Source: CAYWOS01 sp964459985
GTDB lineage: Bacteria > Bacillota > Clostridia > Christensenellales > Aristaeellaceae
Direction: 5' to 3'
DNA length: 30,426 bases
NCBI GenBank assembly: GCA_964459985.1
Contig: CAYWOS010000032.1
Location: 1-30,426, forward strand
The notes beneath the pieces are model-generated. The model was not told the DNA's origin and did no database searches. It was given only the letters and a program-made list of their open reading frames with translations. The position numbers and the translations under genes are program-made. Each line of letters starts with the position of its first letter. Within the stretch, counting starts at the first letter, position 1. Shown here piece by piece: positions 6,986-14,624 of this stretch.

Positions 6986-9900
6986 ATGCGGCGCGGATTG
7001 ATCTTTTTGACGGCGGCGCTCGCCGTTTTATGCTTCCTGACGCCGGTTTTGGCAGTGGAAGGCGCTTCCGGCGCGTCGGTGAGCGGCGTCGCGTGGCTTG
7101 ATTCGGCGGCGGACGGCGTTCGCGGCGCGCGGGAGAGCGCGCTCAACCGCGTCTCGGTCACGCTGGAGCGCGTCGTGGGCGCGACGGTCGAAACGGTCGC
7201 CACGGCGACGACGGGGCGCGACGGCGCGTACGCCTTTACCGGGCTGCCCGCAGGCGAGTACTGCCTGTCGATCTCGCTGCCCTCGGGGCATCAGTTTACG
7301 CTGCACGGCGCGGACAGCGCCGCGCTGCCCGCGAGCGGGCGCGACGGCATTACGCCCAATTTCACGCTTGCGCAGAACGAGGCGCTCTCGCTCGGCATCG
7401 GCGCGACCAAGCAGTCGGGCCGCCTCGCCATGAGCGCCTTCGAGGATGAGAACGCCAACGGCGGTCGGCGCGACAACGAGGCGCGCGTGCGCGGCGTGAC
7501 GGTCAACCTGATGTACGATTACAACGGAAAATCCTATATCGTCGCCACCGAGGAAACCGATAAATCGGGCGAGTGCGTGTTCGATGATCTCTCGCCCGCG
7601 ACATACTACGTCTCCGCCGTGCTGCCCGACAACTTCCTGCCCGGCCCGCTCGGGGAGAAAATCAGCATCTATTACAACTGTCTTTTGCCCAGCAAAACCA
7701 ATATCGCCGTGTCCGCGCCCTTCGATATGCCCGTCAAGGGCAGCGTCGGGCTGTCGATGGGCATGGTGAGAACGGGCGCGGCGCGCGGGCGCGTGTGGTT
7801 CGACGACGACGGCGACGGCGCGCTCTCGGCGGCGGACGGCGGCGCGGACGGGGCGACGGTGACGCTCGAATCGCCCGATATGGGGCTTTCGTACGATATC
7901 GCGCTCAATGCCGACGGCTCCTTCAGCGTCAATCACGTCATGCCGGGCGAATACCGGCTTTCCGTGACGCTGCCGCAGGGCGCGGTCTTTGCCGACGCCG
8001 CCTCCTCGATCACGGCGGAATCGCGCGCGGGCGACGTGCCGGTCACGATCCGGACCGACGGCGACACCGTGATTCCCGACGTGGGCGTCGTGAGCGCCGC
8101 CTCGGTGTCGGTGTTCGTGTACGACGACCGCGACGTGAACGGCATGAACAGCGACGGCGATCCCGCCTACGCGGGCGCGGCCGTGGCGGCGTACCGCGAC
8201 GGCGCGCTTATCCGCAGCGCCGTGACCGACGAGCGCGGCGAGGCGCTTTTGACCGATCTTCGCGGCGGCGCGTTCGAGATCGTCTGCGCGCTCAAGGACG
8301 GCGACGTGTTCACCGTTTCGGGCGACGGCAATGATTTTTACGCGCCCTCGGCGCTTTCGCAGTCGAGCGCGTACGCCGACGTTCCGCGCGGCGGAACGGT
8401 TTACCTGAACGCCGGCGCGACGCGCGCCGCGGCGATCGCGGGCGAGGTGTATATGAGCGCCGACAATTCGGGCGTATTCGTCCCGGGCGCCGAAATGCTC
8501 GCCGGCTTCACCGTGCAGGCGATCAACGAGCGCGGCGAGATCGCCGCGCAGACGACGACCGACGCCTCGGGCGCGTTCACGCTCGCCGTGCCGCCGTCGC
8601 GGCATATGGTGCGCGTGCTGTTCATCGATCCCTACATCGCCGCGCCGCAAAACGGGGCGGACAACATGATTGAGTATCAGACGCAGGAAAGCGGCGACAC
8701 GCCGTATTTATCCCTGACCCCCGGCGGGACGGTTTCCGGCGTTCGCGCCGCGCTGTTCGCCGCCGGCGAGGTCGACGGCTATGTGATCATGGACGAGCCG
8801 GGCGTCACGACGGGGCTGGCCGGCGTCGCGGTGACGCTGCTGGACGAGTACGGCGCGCCGGTGTCCGATTTCGCCTGCGATACGACCGACGAAAACGGGT
8901 ATTTCTACATCAAGGGCGTGCTGCCCGGCGCGTACAGCGTGGCGTACGCCGTGCCGCACGATATCGCCTTTACGGAGCCTTTGACCGATCAGACCGAGAT
9001 CGAGAGCGAGCCGTTTTCCATTGAAGCGAAGGCGCGGGTGCGTCTGTCCGACGTGTTCGCCGTGCGCACGGGATCGATCTCGGGGCATCTTTACCATCTG
9101 CTGGACGACGGCTATGAGCCGATGTCCGGCGAGGTCATCGTGACGGACGCGAGCGGCGAATTCACGTACGAAACGCGCGTGATGGACGACGGCGAGTACG
9201 CGCTGTCCGGCCTGCGGCCGGGCGAGTACGTCCTGACCGTCGCGCTGCCCGAGGGCTATCTCTTCAACGCCGCGCCGGGCGCGTTCGTGCCCGTCACGCG
9301 CGACAGCACCGCCTCCGTGCCCTTTACGATCGGGCTGGACGAGAACGTCGCGGACGCCGACGCCTACGGTTCGCTGCCCGCCTCGGCTGCCGGCACGCTG
9401 TATTTCGACTGCGACAATTCGGGCGGCATGGGCGAGGCGGACGCCGTCATTCCCGCGCGGACGCTCGCTTTCTCGCGCGGCGGCGAGCGCTATGAGGCGA
9501 CGACCGACGACGCGGGCGCGTTCATGCTGGACATGCTGCCGCCGGGCGAATACCTGATGGAAATCGATCTGGACGAGGATTGCATTCTGATTGATCAAAA
9601 CGCCTTACAAAAGGACGGGCGCTGGACGCTGCCCGTGACGCTCGGCGACGGCGAAAGCCTGTCGGGGCTTGAAATCGGCGCGCTGCGCTATGCCGAAATC
9701 GCGGGACAGGTCTGGAACATGGACGGCACGGAAGACGATGTTTCCGGGCTGACAATCGAGCTGAAAACGGCGGACGGCGCGGCCGTGCAATCCGCCGTGA
9801 CCGACGAAAACGGGCGCTTCGCCTTTGACAAACTGTATCCCGGCGAGTACGCGCTGGACGCCGCGCTGCCCGAGGGCTGCCTGTTCGCCCGCGAGGTCGA

Positions 9901-10471
9901 CGCCGTTTCGCGCGCCAGCTATATTCTGGGCGATATCACGGGCGGCGGGGAATCGCAGCCGTTCGCGCTCGATATGGGCGAAAAGCGGCGGGACTGCGAT
10001 ATCGGCATCGGCGCGATCGGCGGCATCGGCGATCTGGCGTGGCTCGACGAGAACGGCAACGGCATGCAGGATCTGGGCGAGCGCGTCATGCCCGGCATCG
10101 AGATCACGCTGTTCCGCTACGGCGAAGAGGCGGCGAAAACCGTCACCGACGCCTACGGCCGCTATGAAATCGACGGGCTGTATCCGGGCGCTTATGTCAT
10201 GCAGGTGGTCATGCACAAGGAATTGAAGGCGACCGCGCGGCAGACCGAGTTCCCGCTTGTGGGCAGCATTCTGCCCGAGGAAAGCGGAACCACCGTGACG
10301 GTCGAAAACGTGATCGTCACAAGCGGCAGGATCAACCGCGCGTGCGATCTGGGCTTTGCGCTGCGCAAAAAGAACGCGTATCCCGACGCCATGCAGGAAA
10401 CGCCCGACGTCGACTGGCGGCCGTACAGCGACCGCCCGGTTACCGAGTCCGGGCCCGAGCCCGAGGGCTGA
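6986..10471 (+). CDS. Secreted multi-module SdrD-B / Cna-B-like protein
   Basis: This is a 1161-residue exported protein. The signal peptide (MRRGLIFLTAALAVLCFLTP) is followed by about ten prealbumin-like beta modules starting near residues 30, 144, 263, 371, 481, 594, 695, 800, 902 and 1011. Each has the pattern G-x-V-W-x-D, a T-D-x-x-G-x-Y/F strand and a closing L-x-P-G-E-Y motif. The last module has the clearest SdrD-B calcium-type signature (GDLAWLDENGNGMQDLGE). Such modules build rigid stalks in adhesins. There is no LPXTG motif, C-terminal helix or S-layer domain; the tail is short and polar (TESGPEPEG), so it should be released or held non-covalently. ATG 6986 is preferred over 6971 because GGGAGGG lies at the right distance. 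Its ligand is unknown. Confidence 0.88.
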   Translation: MRRGLIFLTAALAVLCFLTPVLAVEGASGASVSGVAWLDSAADGVRGARESALNRVSVTLERVVGATVETVATATTGRDGAYAFTGLPAGEYCLSISLPSGHQFTLHGADSAALPASGRDGITPNFTLAQNEALSLGIGATKQSGRLAMSAFEDENANGGRRDNEARVRGVTVNLMYDYNGKSYIVATEETDKSGECVFDDLSPATYYVSAVLPDNFLPGPLGEKISIYYNCLLPSKTNIAVSAPFDMPVKGSVGLSMGMVRTGAARGRVWFDDDGDGALSAADGGADGATVTLESPDMGLSYDIALNADGSFSVNHVMPGEYRLSVTLPQGAVFADAASSITAESRAGDVPVTIRTDGDTVIPDVGVVSAASVSVFVYDDRDVNGMNSDGDPAYAGAAVAAYRDGALIRSAVTDERGEALLTDLRGGAFEIVCALKDGDVFTVSGDGNDFYAPSALSQSSAYADVPRGGTVYLNAGATRAAAIAGEVYMSADNSGVFVPGAEMLAGFTVQAINERGEIAAQTTTDASGAFTLAVPPSRHMVRVLFIDPYIAAPQNGADNMIEYQTQESGDTPYLSLTPGGTVSGVRAALFAAGEVDGYVIMDEPGVTTGLAGVAVTLLDEYGAPVSDFACDTTDENGYFYIKGVLPGAYSVAYAVPHDIAFTEPLTDQTEIESEPFSIEAKARVRLSDVFAVRTGSISGHLYHLLDDGYEPMSGEVIVTDASGEFTYETRVMDDGEYALSGLRPGEYVLTVALPEGYLFNAAPGAFVPVTRDSTASVPFTIGLDENVADADAYGSLPASAAGTLYFDCDNSGGMGEADAVIPARTLAFSRGGERYEATTDDAGAFMLDMLPPGEYLMEIDLDEDCILIDQNALQKDGRWTLPVTLGDGESLSGLEIGALRYAEIAGQVWNMDGTEDDVSGLTIELKTADGAAVQSAVTDENGRFAFDKLYPGEYALDAALPEGCLFAREVDAVSRASYILGDITGGGESQPFALDMGEKRRDCDIGIGAIGGIGDLAWLDENGNGMQDLGERVMPGIEITLFRYGEEAAKTVTDAYGRYEIDGLYPGAYVMQVVMHKELKATARQTEFPLVGSILPEESGTTVTVENVIVTSGRINRACDLGFALRKKNAYPDAMQETPDVDWRPYSDRPVTESGPEPEG

Positions 10472-10490
10472 TCGCCTCATCGTTTTCCGG

Positions 10491-10524
10491 GCGCCCCCGA
10501 TCCGTGCGGTCGGCGGGCGCTTTT
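10491..10524 (+). terminator. Intrinsic terminator after the SdrD-B-like gene
   Basis: GC-rich arms 10491-10503 and 10508-10520 (with small bulges) are followed by TTTT. It lies in the 55-bp gap between convergent genes; the U-tract is on the plus strand only. Confidence 0.65.
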
Positions 10525-10526
10525 CG

Positions 10527-11468
10527 TTACTTGATCACGATGACCGCGCCGCCCGCGTTGTCCCCCGACGCCGAGACGACGGCTGCGCCGCGCGGGATCA
10601 TCAGCGACCGCGCGCCGGTAAGCGGCAGGTACAGGATCAGCGCCTCCCGTTCGCCCGCGCGCTCGAGGGACAGGCTGCCGCGCGCGCGCAGCAGCGTCAG
10701 GTATTCCTCCAGACACAGGTTCATCCCGCGCATGATCAGCGCGTGCTCGCGCCCGACATAGCGGATATGCAGATGCTCGCAGCAGCCCGCGAAGCTGCCG
10801 GCTTTGTCGCGCGGATACCGTTCGATCAGGCCGTATCGCCACATATTCTCCTCGAGCCACTCGCCGAATTCGCTTTGCTTGAGCCTGTCGGCGCTGCCCA
10901 TTTCCAGCGTGCCGGTCAGCTCGATATCGAACGCCCAGCCCGACTGATGCTCGCTCTCGCCCGCGCCGGGCACGTACTGTTCCGCCATCATGACCGCCTG
11001 CGCCGGCGCGTAGACCAGCGCGTAGCGCAGGTACGCCTCGCTTTGCAGCGCCGTCTGCTCGGCGAAGGAGGTCGTCCCCGCCACGATTTCCATGCCGTCG
11101 AGCGCGCGCGCCGCGCGCATGTCGCACAGCGCGTAAATGACCTCGGGCATGAGCGTCACGCCTTCGCGCGCCGGCAGGTATTGCCCCGTCATCACGCGCA
11201 CGTCGCGCGCGCCGGACGCCGGTTCCGCGAGCGGATGCGCGCGGTCGACAAGCGCCAGCGCGCCGGGCGCGAGCGCGTCGCGCGGCCACGCGATCATCTC
11301 CTCGCGCGCGTAGGACGCGCCCGCGCGCACGGTGTATTCCCCGAAGCGATGGATGTCCTCGCCCGTCCGCGCGGGCGACAGGCACAGCGCGCCGATGATC
11401 GCGGCGGCCGTCAGCGCCGCCCCGCCGAGCGCCGCGCGCTTTTTGCCCCGCGCCGTTGTTTTCTGCAT
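10527..11468 (-). CDS. VanY-like D-alanyl-D-alanine carboxypeptidase (M15B)
   Basis: This is a 313-residue membrane-anchored or exported peptidase. An N-terminal hydrophobic segment (ALTAAAIIGALCLSPA, residues 17-32) follows a basic start. The M15B zinc site is clear: SEHQSGWAFDIEL supplies His and Asp, and EHLHIRYVG supplies the catalytic Glu and third ligand His. These enzymes trim the terminal D-Ala from peptidoglycan stem peptides. No van resistance genes or two-component system adjoin it, so ordinary wall or spore-cortex remodelling is more likely than glycopeptide resistance. The ATG has GGAGGG just upstream. A possible sporulation-type promoter is noted upstream of the start. Confidence 0.88.
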   Translation of the reverse strand: MQKTTARGKKRAALGGAALTAAAIIGALCLSPARTGEDIHRFGEYTVRAGASYAREEMIAWPRDALAPGALALVDRAHPLAEPASGARDVRVMTGQYLPAREGVTLMPEVIYALCDMRAARALDGMEIVAGTTSFAEQTALQSEAYLRYALVYAPAQAVMMAEQYVPGAGESEHQSGWAFDIELTGTLEMGSADRLKQSEFGEWLEENMWRYGLIERYPRDKAGSFAGCCEHLHIRYVGREHALIMRGMNLCLEEYLTLLRARGSLSLERAGEREALILYLPLTGARSLMIPRGAAVVSASGDNAGGAVIVIK

Positions 11469-11490
11469 GGCCGTCCCTCCGTTCCGGTAT

Positions 11491-11521
11491 TCAGTATGCG
11501 TTCATTGCCCGCTTAATATAC
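11491..11521 (-). promoter_or_regulatory. Possible sigma-E-like promoter of the VanY-like gene
   Basis: On the minus strand GTATATT (11515-11521) is followed after 16 bp by CATACTGA (11491-11498). These resemble the Bacillus sigma-E elements (KMATATT and CATACAnT), though the spacer is one or two bases long and the -10 is imperfect. No better sigma-A promoter was seen. Confidence 0.3.
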
Positions 11522-11637
11522 GTCGTCGCTTACGCGAAGCATGACGCCCGGAACGCCCCCTGCCGCGCGGGCGAACCATCGCGTTCCGCAGCGCCGTCGT
11601 TTCGCGAGCGATCGCCCTGTCGATTTCGTAATACCCG

Positions 11638-11665
11638 TTGACGCGTGGGCAAATCATCGTATAAT
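11638..11665 (+). promoter_or_regulatory. Sigma-A promoter of tatD
   Basis: TTGACG (11638-11643), a 16-bp spacer and a perfect TATAAT (11660-11665) lie 37 bp upstream of the tatD start. The rest of the 11469-11701 gap holds nothing else I can identify. Confidence 0.75.
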
Positions 11666-11701
11666 AAAGGGGCTTCATGTGCTTTTCGACGGAGGGTTTG
11701 T

Positions 11702-12469
11702 ATGCGATTGTTCGACAGCCATTGCCATCTGGACGATGAACAGTTTAACGCCGACCGCGCCGATATGCTGGCGCGCGCGCGCGCGGCGGGCGTGAGCGCC
11801 TGCGTGACGGTCGGCAGCGACATCGCTTCCTCGCGCCGTTGTGCGTCGCTGGCGAACGAAAACGATTTCGTTTACGCCGCGGCCGGCGTGCACCCGCACG
11901 AGGCGGCGCGGGCGGGCGACTATCTTGACGATCTCAAGGCGCTGCTCAAGCGGGACAAGGTCGTGGCGCTGGGCGAGATCGGGCTGGATTATCATTATGA
12001 TTTTTCGCCGCGCGAAACGCAAAAAATCGTGGCGCTCGAGCAGATCGCGCTGGCGCGCGAAGCGGACAAGCCCTGTATTTTCCACGTCCGCGAGGCGCAC
12101 GGCGACATGATCGATCTTCTTCGCGCCGAAAAAACGCCGCCGCGCGGCGTGATCCACTGCTTTTCGGGCAGCGCCGAAACGGCGCGCGAATACCTGCGCA
12201 TGGGATTCTATATTTCCTTCGCCGGCGCGGTCACTTTCAAAAACGCGCGCGGACTGCTCGACGCCGCGCTCGCCGTGCCGTCCGACCGCCTGCTGATCGA
12301 AACGGACAGCCCCTATCTTTCGCCCGAGCCGCGCCGGGGGCGGCGCAACGAGCCGGAAAACGTCTTGTACACGCTTTTGAAGCTTGCCGAAATCAGGGGC
12401 GCGTCGCCCGAGGAGCTTGCCGACATCACGTATCAGAACGCCTGCGCGCTGTACGGCGTCGCGCCCTGA
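11702..12469 (+). CDS. tatD: TatD family metal-dependent DNase
   Basis: This is a 255-residue TIM-barrel metallo-nuclease of the TatD family, which acts as a 3'-5' exonuclease or AP endonuclease and in tRNA or D-aminoacyl quality control, depending on the member. The family motifs are all present: DSHCHLDD at residues 5-12, the metal-binding Glu in ALGEIGLDYHYDFSP, HVREAHGD, HCFSGS and ETDSPYLSPEPRRGRRNEP near the C-terminus. Length is normal. The ATG has GGAGGG 5 nt upstream; an in-frame start at 11645 would lie inside the promoter and is rejected. In many Firmicutes tatD neighbours rsmA and rnmV; here it does not and appears to be transcribed alone. Confidence 0.93.
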   Translation: MRLFDSHCHLDDEQFNADRADMLARARAAGVSACVTVGSDIASSRRCASLANENDFVYAAAGVHPHEAARAGDYLDDLKALLKRDKVVALGEIGLDYHYDFSPRETQKIVALEQIALAREADKPCIFHVREAHGDMIDLLRAEKTPPRGVIHCFSGSAETAREYLRMGFYISFAGAVTFKNARGLLDAALAVPSDRLLIETDSPYLSPEPRRGRRNEPENVLYTLLKLAEIRGASPEELADITYQNACALYGVAP

Positions 12470-12552
12470 AATCCTTCCCGGCTCGTCAGGCATATCGGAC
12501 GGGCTGTCGGTAAAAAATGTCGCGTGGACGCCGACGGGACGGACGTTTCGGC

Positions 12553-12622
12553 GGTTTGCCGCGCTTTTCGGTACGCGGACATCGAAGAAAATATCGTATC
12601 GGCGGGGGTTTGCCGCGCTTTT
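12553..12622 (+). repeat. Direct repeat, 54-bp spacing
   Basis: GGTTTGCCGCGCTTTT occurs at 12553-12568 and again at 12607-12622. It lies in the 435-bp gap between tatD and prfC, which otherwise contains only a second tandem repeat and the prfC promoter. Confidence 0.65.
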
Positions 12623-12679
12623 TGGCGGTCGGGAGCCGCTTGCCGAAGCCGCATACGCGCTCGCCCGGCTCGGCTCCGG

Positions 12680-12769
12680 GACGTGTTGTTTCCGGCGGAC
12701 AGGCTTTCGCGCGTCTCTTGCCGTGACGTGTTGTTTCCGGCGGCCGGGCTTTCGCGCGTCCCTCTTCGG
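12680..12769 (+). repeat. Tandem repeat, two 45-bp units
   Basis: Two adjacent units begin GACGTGTTGTTTCCGGCGG (12680 and 12725) and share CTTTCGCGCGTC further in, with a handful of differences. The period is a multiple of three, but the reading frame through it is Arg/Ala/Gly-rich and has no good start, so I treat it as non-coding. Confidence 0.7.
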
Positions 12770-12820
12770 GGCGCGTTGCGGCGCCGCGCGAAACATGTCT
12801 GCGCCGCGCGGAGCGAACAG

Positions 12821-12850
12821 TTGACATTCGCGCCCTGACGGGTGTATAAT
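12821..12850 (+). promoter_or_regulatory. Sigma-A promoter of prfC
   Basis: A perfect TTGACA (12821-12826) and a perfect TATAAT (12845-12850) are separated by 18 bp and lie 54 bp upstream of the prfC ATG. Confidence 0.8.
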
Positions 12851-12904
12851 CAAACGTTGCGCAAACGCGCGGCATTCACGAATCTTTCGCCAAAGGAGAG
12901 CGCC

Positions 12905-14500
12905 ATGTCCCAGCTTGAACAGGAGGTCGCGCGCCGACGCACCTTCGCCATCATCAGCCACCCCGACGCGGGCAAGACGACGCTGACCGAAAAGCTGCTG
13001 CTGTACGGCGGCGCCATCCGTCAGGCGGGCAGCGTCAAGGCGCGCCGCGCCGAGCGCCACGCCACCAGCGACTGGATGGAGATCGAAAAGCAGCGCGGCA
13101 TTTCGGTTACGTCCAGCGCCATGCAGTTCTCCTTCGACGGCTGCCATATCAACATTCTGGACACCCCGGGGCATCAGGATTTTTCCGAGGACACCTACCG
13201 CGTGCTCGTCGCCGCCGACAGCGCGGTGATGATCATCGACGCCGCCAAGGGCGTCGAGGAACAGACGGTCAAGCTCTTCAAGGTCTGCCGCCTGCGCAAA
13301 ATCCCCATTTTCACCTTCGTCAACAAGATGGACCGCGCCGCGAAGGACCCCTACGAGCTGATGGGCGAGATCGAAAGCGTGCTGGGCATCCGCGCCTGCC
13401 CCGTCAACTGGCCCATCGGCGTGGACGGCGATTTTCAGGGCGTGTACCACCGCGATGAGAAAACGGTCGAACTGTACTACGGCGGCAATCACGGCAAGAC
13501 GAAGGCCGAGAAAACGACCGTCGCGCTTGACGATCCGGCGCTCGAAGGCCTGCTGGACAGGCATTACAGGAAGCGTTTGAACGACGAAATCGAATTGCTG
13601 GACGAGGCGGGCGACGCCTTTGATCTCGCCGCCGTGCGCGCGGGCGAATTGACGCCGATGTTTTTCGGCAGCGCCATCACCAATTTCGGCGTCGAGCCGT
13701 TCCTGACGCGCTTCCTGCGCTACACCACGCCGCCGCTCCCGCGCGAGAGCGACGCCGGGCTGATCGGGCCGGACGACGAACGATTTTCGGGATTCATATT
13801 CAAGATTCAGGCGAACATGAACCCCGCGCACCGCGACCGCCTCGCCTTTTTGCGCGTGGTGAGCGGCGAATTCCAAAAGGGCATGACGGTGTGGCATTCG
13901 GGCACGAACAAGGACATGCAGGTCAAGCAGCCGCAGCAGTTCATGGCGGACGAGCGCGAGGGCGTCGAAACGGCGTACCCCGGCGACATCATCGGCTTGT
14001 TCGATCCCGGCGTGTACCGGCTGGGCGACACGCTCGCCGTCGGGCGCAAATTCCATTTCGAAAAGATCCCCGTGTTCGCGCCCGAACGCTTTGCGAAGGT
14101 GCGCCCGCTGGACAGCATGAAGCGCAAGCAGTTCGTCAAGGGCATCACGCAATTGTCCGAGGAGGGCGCGATCCAGACCTTCCGCCGCGACGAAACGGGC
14201 GTTGAGGAATTCATTGTCGGCGTGGTGGGCGAATTGCAGTTCGACGTGCTTTCGTATCGCTTAAAGAGCGAGTACGGCGTCGATCTGCTGATGGATCGCC
14301 TGAGCTACCGCTATGTGCGCTGGGTGGTTTCCTCCCAGACGCCCGTCGACGACCTCATGCTGACCTCGACCAGCGCGCGCGGGCGCGATCACCGCGACAA
14401 CCGCGTGCTGTTCTTTGAAAACGACTGGAGCATCCGCCTCGCGGGCGAGAAGAACAAAAACCTCGTTCTGTCCGATATCGCCCCGCGCGGCGTCGAGTAA
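12905..14500 (+). CDS. prfC: Peptide chain release factor 3
   Basis: RF3 is a translational GTPase that recycles RF1 and RF2 from the ribosome after peptide release. The 531-residue length matches the family. The GTPase motifs are intact: G1 SHPDAGKTTLTEKLL (residues about 18-32), G2 RGISVTSS, G3 DTPGHQDFSEDTYR and G4 NKMDRAAKDP. The C-terminal domains III-V contain the RF3-type ending VDDLMLTSTSARGRDHRDN. The ATG is preceded by AAAGGAGAG; an in-frame upstream ATG at 12842 lies within the promoter. It is followed by a possible small ORF and typA on the same strand. Confidence 0.95.
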   Translation: MSQLEQEVARRRTFAIISHPDAGKTTLTEKLLLYGGAIRQAGSVKARRAERHATSDWMEIEKQRGISVTSSAMQFSFDGCHINILDTPGHQDFSEDTYRVLVAADSAVMIIDAAKGVEEQTVKLFKVCRLRKIPIFTFVNKMDRAAKDPYELMGEIESVLGIRACPVNWPIGVDGDFQGVYHRDEKTVELYYGGNHGKTKAEKTTVALDDPALEGLLDRHYRKRLNDEIELLDEAGDAFDLAAVRAGELTPMFFGSAITNFGVEPFLTRFLRYTTPPLPRESDAGLIGPDDERFSGFIFKIQANMNPAHRDRLAFLRVVSGEFQKGMTVWHSGTNKDMQVKQPQQFMADEREGVETAYPGDIIGLFDPGVYRLGDTLAVGRKFHFEKIPVFAPERFAKVRPLDSMKRKQFVKGITQLSEEGAIQTFRRDETGVEEFIVGVVGELQFDVLSYRLKSEYGVDLLMDRLSYRYVRWVVSSQTPVDDLMLTSTSARGRDHRDNRVLFFENDWSIRLAGEKNKNLVLSDIAPRGVE

Positions 14501-14510
14501 GGAGTCCGAA

Positions 14511-14603
14511 ATGACGCATATGCCTTTCTTCCTCTCCGAACCGCACCGGCACAAACCGCCCGACGCCGGGCTGTTTGCCGCGCGCGCCCACAGGATCGGA
14601 TAG
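14511..14603 (+). CDS. Possible 30-residue small ORF between prfC and typA
   Basis: An ATG at 14511 follows TAAGGAG, in which the prfC stop codon and a Shine-Dalgarno sequence overlap. It opens a 30-codon frame, MTHMPFFLSEPHRHKPPDAG then LFAARAHRIG, that ends 21 bp before typA. The peptide is His- and Arg-rich with no membrane segment. The good ribosome-binding site and spacing suggest that it may be translated as a leader or coupling ORF for typA, but it resembles no protein I know and could be chance. Confidence 0.4.
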   Translation: MTHMPFFLSEPHRHKPPDAGLFAARAHRIG

Positions 14604-14624
14604 GAAAGAAAGAAGGTTATTCCC

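Noticed and set aside
10527..11468. Glycopeptide resistance (vanY)
   Set aside because: The peptidase stands alone without vanR/S, vanH/A/X or other resistance genes.
12553..12769. CRISPR-like repeats
   Set aside because: There are only two units of each, with no regular unique spacers and no cas genes nearby.
12384..12824. Possible 146-residue protein in the tatD-prfC spacer
   Set aside because: It begins inside tatD, has no Shine-Dalgarno sequence, and its content reflects the DNA repeats.
11675..14152. 825-codon minus-strand frame opposite tatD and prfC
   Set aside because: It is antisense to conserved genes, runs through the repeat-bearing spacer, and has no family resemblance or ribosome-binding site.
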